Positions 58,801-64,000 of a stretch of 64,000 nt of DNA are shown one piece after another (the first letter of the stretch is position 1; each line of letters begins with the position of its first letter). Both the position numbers and the translations under genes were made by a program. The notes under the pieces are model-generated. The model was not told where the DNA came from. It did no database searches and saw nothing but the letters and a program-made list of their open reading frames with translations. Source of the stretch: Toxotes chatareus (Eukaryota; Chordata; Actinopteri; Toxotidae); NCBI GenBank assembly GCA_016801885.1, contig CM028887.1:23173115-23237114 (forward strand), in the 5' to 3' direction.

Positions 58801-60232
58801 TAATATTACACAATGTCATTTATTTATTCTTTCCACTTCTCTTGATCAGGCAGACCAAAAATGTATTCTGTTTGGCCGACAGAATAAAGAATAAACAGTG
58901 ATTCTTATCCATATACACTTACAACAGCAATATCTCTCTCATTCTCTCACTCATCTTATTCTCACACACATGTCTTCCCTACAGAGCTGCGTGAGGCCTT
59001 CAGGGAGTTTGACAAAGACAAGGATGGCTTCATCAGCTGTAAGGACCTTGGTGAGTGCATGAGGACCATGGGATACATGCCGACAGAGATGGAACTGATC
59101 GAACTCAGCCAGCAGATCTGTAAGTCCTACAGGAACACATTACATTGGTGGGGGGGTGCAAAACATATGTCTATACTTTTAAGAAATTTGGATTTGGATT
59201 AAAATTAGAATTGATTCAACCACCAGTCACCAAGCTTTGGTCAACTGGCTATAGTGAGGATATTCCCCAATCTTGTGCGATTGTAAAGCCTGGTTGTATT
59301 TAGCTGGTATGAATGGTATAAGTGCTCTGTGTATTTCCATAATGCAGAGCTGTTATCTCTCTGTGTCACATTAATGCCCAACCTAGGTACTGTGCTTTAC
59401 AAAAAAATATCATGCATCACTTTGGTTCTGATTTATGTGGTTATACAGTTACTTGCTTGTTAAAGACACACAAAAAAGATAATTTCTTCAGTGTGGACTT
59501 TTCTTGGCCTCTAGGTGGTGGCAGAGTGGACTTTGAGGACTTTGTGGAACTGATGGGTCCAAAAATGCTCGCTGAGACTGCAGACATGATTGGAGTCAAG
59601 GAGCTGAGGGATGCCTTCAAAGAGGTCTGCACAATAATATACAATACATTTGTTTGCCTCTGGTGTCTGATGCATATCCTTCATTTCCCCCCACTTTCAC
59701 CTTCAATGCATTTCTTTTCCATTTCTTTTATTTTATTTTTTTTTTCTCTTTTTAACTTTGGTTAACTTTGGTTTCCAGTTTGACTCAGATGGTGACGGAC
59801 AAATCAGCCTTGGGGAGCTGAGGGAAGCCATGAAGAAGCTCATGGGGGAGCAGCTCAACCACCGCGAGATAGACGAGATCCTGCGAGATGTAGACCTCAA
59901 TGGAGATGGACAGGTGGACTTTGAAGGTGAGTTATTAATATTTTAGGCAACCTGATCAAAAAGATCAGTCCTGTCTAAAAGACAGGAACCAGAAAGTGCT
60001 TTGAGGTGGTAGGAGAGTAAAACGTATCATTTTAAGCATGATAGAAGCTCCTTGAGGATGCATGCAGCATCTAAAAATGGTACGAAAAAGAGCTACTAGA
60101 TGGATGTTGAGGAGAAGAAGAGATTGTGGAGAGAAAGAATACAGTTAAAGGTAATATTATTCTTTTCCTTAAACCAACAATAGCAACATGCCATTTCTTT
60201 CCTCAGAGTTTGTGCGAATGATGTCTCGCTGA
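42676..60232 (+). CDS. cabp2: Neuronal calcium-binding protein, CaBP family (cabp2-like), two alternative N-termini
   Basis: Calmodulin-like EF-hand protein. In vertebrates CaBPs tune voltage-gated calcium channels in retina and hair-cell synapses. Common exons: 57586-57616, 58985-59119, 59515-59624, 59779-59926, 60207-60232 (stop). Set a: 42676-42735, 43335-43517 (230 aa in total). Set b: 53869-53916, 54273-54494 (239 aa). All junctions are GT-AG and phases match. EF1 (DKDKDGFISCKD), EF3 (DSDGDGQISLGE) and EF4 (DLNGDGQVDFEE) have full calcium loops. EF2 is degenerate, as usual for CaBPs. The junction reads QQICGGRVDF, lacking the extra residues (NMNL) found in CaBP1 and CaBP5 and agreeing with CaBP2. 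REIDEILRDVDLNGDG also favours CaBP2. The N-terminal exons, however, look like both CaBP1 forms, so cabp1 is the alternative. Confidence 0.85.
44205..44370 (+). repeat. Interspersed repeat family C, copy 2
   Basis: It contains TTTGGTTAGGTTTAGGAAAA, AAGGTTAGAGGACCTTCATT and GGTTAAGGTTGTGGAAAGGT, in the same order as the copy at 30770-30935. Confidence 0.65.
48020..48480 (+). mobile_element. Tc1-like transposon remnant, 5' end
   Basis: It begins CACTACAGGTCTAAAGTTTT followed by AGAACACCCC, a terminal sequence typical of fish Tc1-like elements. The following sequence is degenerate, with stops and no intact transposase. No matching right end is clear. Confidence 0.5.
48930..49170 (+). repeat. Teleost repeat family B, copy 3
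   Basis: It contains GAAAACAGCAACTTGCTGTT, GAGGAACTGCAGAGGCAGGG and TTGATTAGTGCAGCT, matching copies at 19690 and 27755. Confidence 0.5.
49195..49400 (+). repeat. Teleost repeat family B, copy 4
   Basis: It contains TGTTTGGAGTTGGGTGGGTA, TGAAAACTCCTGCACACTGC and AAACTGAAAGACATCCCAT. It follows copy 3 directly in the same orientation, so the two are either nested insertions or a tandem pair. Confidence 0.45.
52080..52490 (+). pseudogene. Tc1/mariner transposase remnant (C-terminal part)
   Basis: Translated with stops and frame breaks, it gives YDEPKHTSKLYKNYLS, then SPDLNPH, and later ARVLSLQQKRDKPNTKTF. These are the second and third catalytic regions and C-terminus of a Tc1-type DDE transposase. 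A stop follows SPDLNPH, so it is dead. The right end is near CTCTCAGACTTTTCGACCCC, a Tc1-type terminus. Confidence 0.75.
52856..52892. repeat. (CT)n(CA)n compound microsatellite
   Basis: A CT run passes directly into a CA run. Confidence 0.85.
53037..53365. mobile_element. Inverted-repeat element with TTAGGGTT-like core
   Basis: The left part has ATCTATCTTTGTGAGGACC and the right part has the inverse form GTGTCCGCACAAAGATATGAG. The core is rich in GGTTTAGG/TTAGGG variants. This fits an abundant non-autonomous fish repeat with GTCCTCACAAAGAT ends. It lies about 500 bp upstream of cabp2 exon 1b. Confidence 0.6.
53869..54494 (+). CDS. cabp2: cabp2 alternative exons 1b and 2b (short-CaBP-like, myristoylated N-terminus)
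   Basis: Exon 1b (53869-53916) encodes MGNINKASKKNSKMKK, with Gly2 and Ser/Thr-type context fitting N-myristoylation. Exon 2b (54273-54494) encodes a linker with an acidic run (EDEDEGG) and then NCNMLHNIVGPACIFLRQGF, the hallmark of short CaBP1/CaBP2 forms. It joins exon 3 in phase 0 (SQL-DRD). The donor after exon 1b is GTAAGG and the donor after exon 2b is GTATGT. Confidence 0.8.
54495..57585 (+). other. cabp2 intron between exon 2b and exon 3, with repeat family A copy 3
   Basis: Family A copy 3 is at about 55310-55420 (ATAAAGCTACATCCAGCAGC, AGGTTAGCTTAACTTAGCAC). A (GT)n run at about 57124-57140 and a (TTTA)n run at about 57220-57240 are also present. No other exon is recognised. Confidence 0.45.
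57617..58984 (+). other. cabp2 intron between exons 3 and 4
   Basis: This sequence is AT-rich; nothing recognised. Confidence 0.4.
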
Positions 60233-60790
60233 CTCTTCACCAAACCTCACTCTGCTGCACTAAACGCAACATGGACCAGACTGCACACTGTTAATGTTCT
60301 TGTAATTCTTTTTGATGTACAAAGACTTCTTGGTGTCCGTATTTTTTCAGTTACCTCCATCATCTATGAGAATCCCTTTAATGTGTTACCGTTATATGAA
60401 TGTAATATGTATTTAACATGTAATGAGACTTTACAAAGTGATGATTCAGCCAGGATATGGTTTAACCAAAGCTGTGCTCTCCTGAGAAGTTAATTTAAAT
60501 ATATTTGAACTGAGAATTACATACCAGCAACACAATATCTATATATAAACAAAATCTTGTTTATGGTACATTTCATAAGTAACTTAATGTGTCAGTTCAC
60601 ACAAATTAGAAAAAAATATATTCTCACATACTTTGGCTCTTACCCTAATCCTAGCTTGGGGTTTGGTTGTTGTGTCATCGATTTCTTCCTCAGCCTCTGG
60701 AGGTAAAAGGACTTTGGTTTGCTGTGTTCATAGCATAGAATAGAAAAAAAAATGTGTAAAACCCTATCAAATAAAACCCAAATCTGTATG
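60233..60790 (+). other. cabp2: Probable cabp2 3' UTR
   Basis: It runs from the stop codon to a polyadenylation signal AATAAA at 60770-60775. Confidence 0.45.
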
Positions 60791-61472
60791 GCTAGATTTT
60801 TTTCACTGTATGATTTTTTTTCCCCGTGATTTGGGTGAACTGACCCTTTAAATATGCAGTTTACTACACTACCTGACTTGAATCTTAAGTAAGATGTAAA
60901 TATGAGTCATTTTCAGAATTTCAATAATACCACATCTAAAACTGTCAATTCAAACTTGAATTTAACTGTTTTGACTGTGACTGTGATATTATTGTAGTAT
61001 ATTTAGCTTAAGTGAGTGCTTTGCTTATAATGAGATTATATATACACATATCTTTATTGTACAAACTACCACATAAATTTAGAACATATCAGTAACTTTC
61101 AGGATTATCTTCAGTAAAATTCAACCAGTGCAGACAAACCAGATTCCTGCAGATATGTTCTGACACAGATCTGACAACACTGATAGGATGATTTCTTCAA
61201 AGTACATCTTTATTTTATGCAAACGTATTTACATTTAATGTTTTATTTGTACAGTGTTATACAGGTCAGATCTTAAAAAAAAAAACACATTGTAAATAAC
61301 AAAAAGGTGAATAAGAATGACAATAAACTAGTTTTTATTGACCAAATACCTTATCTTCATTTCTTTTTTTTTCACATTATCTTGATTTCATTTTGTTGAT
61401 GAAACTGAAACCTGCTTGTATGAAATCATTCTGCTTTCCTTTTCCAGTGTTCACATCAGTTTTGTGCATTTT
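60791..61472. other. Spacer between convergent cabp2 and GTPase genes
   Basis: Minus-strand AATAAA signals at 61334-61339 and about 61208-61213 can end the GTPase transcript. Nothing else is seen. Confidence 0.45.
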
Positions 61473-63943
61473 TCATACAGCCTTCCAGAAGTTTTGTAAC
61501 CTCCTGATAAAATCCGTTAGGTCGCCTCTTTCTTTGCACTTCGCCAGGTCCCCTATCAGTCGCTTTTTTAAATCATGCACAGTCTCACTGTAGTCAACAG
61601 AGACAGGAGCCATCGGTGGAGTCCCATGCCAAACTGGAGGAGTGTACCAGCTGCATGCATCTGGCTCAAACTCCATCACATCTGAGATCTTCGTGATGTT
61701 GGCCTTCTTCATCCCAGCGTCCTTCCGGATCATTTCATTGAGCTGTTCCTTCAACTCTATATCTCTCTTCTTCCTCTCTACAACAGGTATGTCCGACATG
61801 TTAGCATGTACAAAATGACACAGTGGCTTCTTGCCCACATCCTTCAACCTGGTGAAAGCATGAAGCACCCTCTCTAAAAAGTCTTTCTCTCTGGAGTTGT
61901 CCCTGGAAACACTCACTATTGTGGCGTCACTGAGCGCCACAGCGAGGCTTGCTACTTCCTTGTCACGTTCATGGTTATAATCGTCTTGAACCATCTGATG
62001 TGGCTTCAGTCCCTCTGTGTCAATGATCATGATGCAGTCATAGCCCACGTCCTTCCTCACATCTTTGTTGACACTGATCAGCTGGATGAACGCCCCTCTG
62101 GTGCATGTTCCTCTGCTGACGAGAAACCTGACTCTAAACATGGTGTTGGCCAGAGTCGATTTTCCTGAGTTTTCGGCTCCGATGATTGCAATGACCTTGA
62201 GCTTGCTGTTGGAATGCATAATGTAGTGAAGCTCAGTAAGTACGTCAGTTATCCATTTCATCGGGATGTTTGCTGCATCTCCATCAACAAGCTCAAGAGG
62301 GAAACCATCCAGCAGCATCTGAGCACACAATGCAGGGAGCTGTTCCATGGTTTTTCTCTGACGGCTGTATTCTGGCAGGGAACTCGCACACTCATACAGC
62401 TGCCCACACTCTCGGAAAAAGTGCTCCAGGCGTAAAGAACAAACAGAAATTTGCTTGTCAATCTTCGCAATTTCTTCCGTTTCCTGGGGAGATTTCTGGA
62501 GTAGCAGTTTGTATCGATCCCTCAGAGATGATAGCTGGTGCCGGGACAGATTGTCCAGTTCCATTTCCAGCCATTTGAGGAAATAGTAGCGCTGCACTTC
62601 TGAGGTGACCACCCCATGAAGAAAGCTTAACATTGCTGATGTCATCTCAAATCTTTGCTGCTTCTTTTTAAGCTCTTTTTCTTTTGCTTTCAAAGACTTG
62701 CGGTAGCTTTCGGCATTCTGGTTGCCAGCTTTCCGCATTCTCCAGCACTCTGTTTCCACCCAGGAAAGTGCTTTCCAAATGTGTCCCTGGGAAGGCAGTT
62801 GATTGTCTTTGAATTCAGAGGGGTCAGTGACGTGTTTGGTGATTTTTTCCACATTCTTCCAAGCACTCTGGCATTCATCACTATCCTCATCAACCAGGAT
62901 CCCACACCAGCGTGCTCTGTCAGCCTGATTTGCCATCGACACTTTGTTTTGGCAGTTTTCTAGCATCTTAGCGATTGAATCCTGGAGAGCTTTTATCAAC
63001 TCTGCATCGGTCTGTTTCTTCTTGCTTACATTAGTTGTCTTTAGACATGGTTCCTTTGTCAGTAATTTGAGTGTGAAGGTTTTCCCCAGTGCGCTGCAAA
63101 TCAGAATGACATCTGCTTTCACATCTTTTCCTTCCAGACGCTTGAAGTAATCAGCTTCTGATTCATCACAGAAGATGTAAACAGCTGCTGATGTCTGACA
63201 GAGGAATGAAAATTGCTTGTCAAAAGCCCTGATGTCTCCTCTGAGGTTTGCAACTGCCAGCGGCTCAGTGAATTTGTCAATGCTCTTGTCCCCACATGGG
63301 AGATACCAGCTGATTTCGACCAGTCCGTCTGAAATCCTCCTCGGGACATCACCACACACCATGTTGCGATGATAAAATGTGTCATGGTACTGCTGACTGT
63401 TACACAGCAGTTTGTTCAACATCAGAGACTTGGAAAGGACTGTCCTCCCCAGCCTGAAGAATGACACCAGAGGAATATCAGAGTGCACAATTCTTTCTTC
63501 ACAGTTTAACTTTCGAAATGCCTGCTGGGAGGGTCTGAAGGTTCGGACAATTTCGCGCATGGACCACAGCATCATTGTGATTTCTCTAGTCTCACTGTTG
63601 GGCAACAAGAAAGGGACGGCAAACTGACAGAGTGCCATTTTCAGAACTATTTCCTGCTGAAGAAAACCATCTGAGCAGAGAAACAATGCAGTTATCAGGT
63701 CCAGGGGGTTGATGGCATCGCTCTTTTCCGTGTCCACATCGCAGGACACACATTTGACACTTCTAGCATTTGCGTTCAGCATCATAAGTCTCTTCAAAAA
63801 GGCCTCCGGGAGTGACTTTGCAGATTCAAGTTTGTTCTCTGATGTATCACTTTGATTAATCTCTAGGACAGTGCTAAGTGTGAGCTTGTTGTCATACTGG
63901 TCTTCAAGTCCAATCTTTGACAGCACCTCCCTGAGACATGGCT
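61473..63943 (-). CDS. URGCP / interferon-induced very large GTPase-like protein, 3' exon (5' end outside window)
   Basis: This single uninterrupted exon codes for 822 residues and stops at FWKAV. Family-typical segments appear in order: KLTLSTVLEINQ, PLVSFFRLG, HRNMVCGDVPRRISDGLVEI, a coiled-coil-like Lys/Glu/Gln-rich middle, and a G domain with P-loop GAENSGKST (about residue 580 of the exon), switch DTEGL (about 636) and CHFVHANMSD in place of a classical NKxD. The C-terminal WHGTPPMAPVSVDYSE is characteristic of the VLIG/GVIN group. The protein ends soon after the G domain, as in URGCP and unlike full VLIGs. The exon opens at an acceptor (GATTCACAG, minus) in phase 1, so the real start codon lies beyond 64000. 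Its role is inferred: cytosolic or nuclear GTPase, possibly immune-inducible. Confidence 0.82.
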
Positions 63944-64000
63944 CTGTGAATCAACGATGAAGAAGATGAATGCACATGATGATTTAGCTCTTTATCAGTG

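Noticed and set aside
63917..63926. GTG as start of the GTPase-like protein
   Set aside because: The frame runs on upstream to a good splice acceptor at 63944, so this is an internal exon, not a start.

Overview
The window is a piece of a ray-finned fish (teleost) nuclear genome, probably a percomorph. Genes are split by GT-AG introns, their products match vertebrate families, and the introns and spacers carry interspersed repeats typical of teleosts. There is no operon, CRISPR array, RNA gene or viral gene that I can support. All coding models below were spliced by hand. Every model has matching intron phases and no internal stop.

Layout, left to right. (1) 2.4-14.4 kb: a head-to-head pair of C2H2 zinc-finger genes (minus 2399-4909; plus 5812-14400) separated by 0.9 kb. 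Their first exons encode a similar N-terminal helical module and end in the same phase, so the pair looks like an old inverted duplication sharing one promoter region. (2) 17.3-25.9 kb, minus: a complete 17-exon gene for a secreted or surface VWA7-like protein (von Willebrand factor A domain, predicted 925 aa). It has a non-coding first exon and a TATA box. (3) 32.8-34.2 kb, plus: a prostaglandin D2 receptor 2-like GPCR (ptgdr2) coded in one exon, with an unusually long third intracellular loop and probably a non-coding first exon near 29.2 kb. (4) 42.7-60.2 kb, plus: a neuronal calcium-binding protein of the CaBP family, best read as cabp2. It has two alternative sets of N-terminal exons about 11 kb apart joined to a common set of EF-hand exons. 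(5) 61.5-63.9 kb, minus: the large 3' coding exon of a URGCP/very-large-inducible-GTPase-like gene whose 5' part lies off the right edge.

The genes do not form one pathway. ptgdr2 and cabp2 both have human counterparts on chromosome 11q12-q13, so that part may be conserved synteny. The zinc-finger(+)/vwa7(-) and cabp2(+)/GTPase(-) pairs are convergent.

Gene-poor stretches (25.9-29 kb, 34.2-42.6 kb and the 10-kb cabp2 intron) hold microsatellites, MITE-like elements with terminal inverted repeats, Tc1-like remnants and several repeat families present more than once in the window. I found no clearly new biological system. The observations most worth following are the dual N-termini of cabp2, the shared promoter of the zinc-finger pair, the loop-expanded ptgdr2, and a GC-rich exon-like island near 39.2 kb that is embedded in repeat-like sequence.
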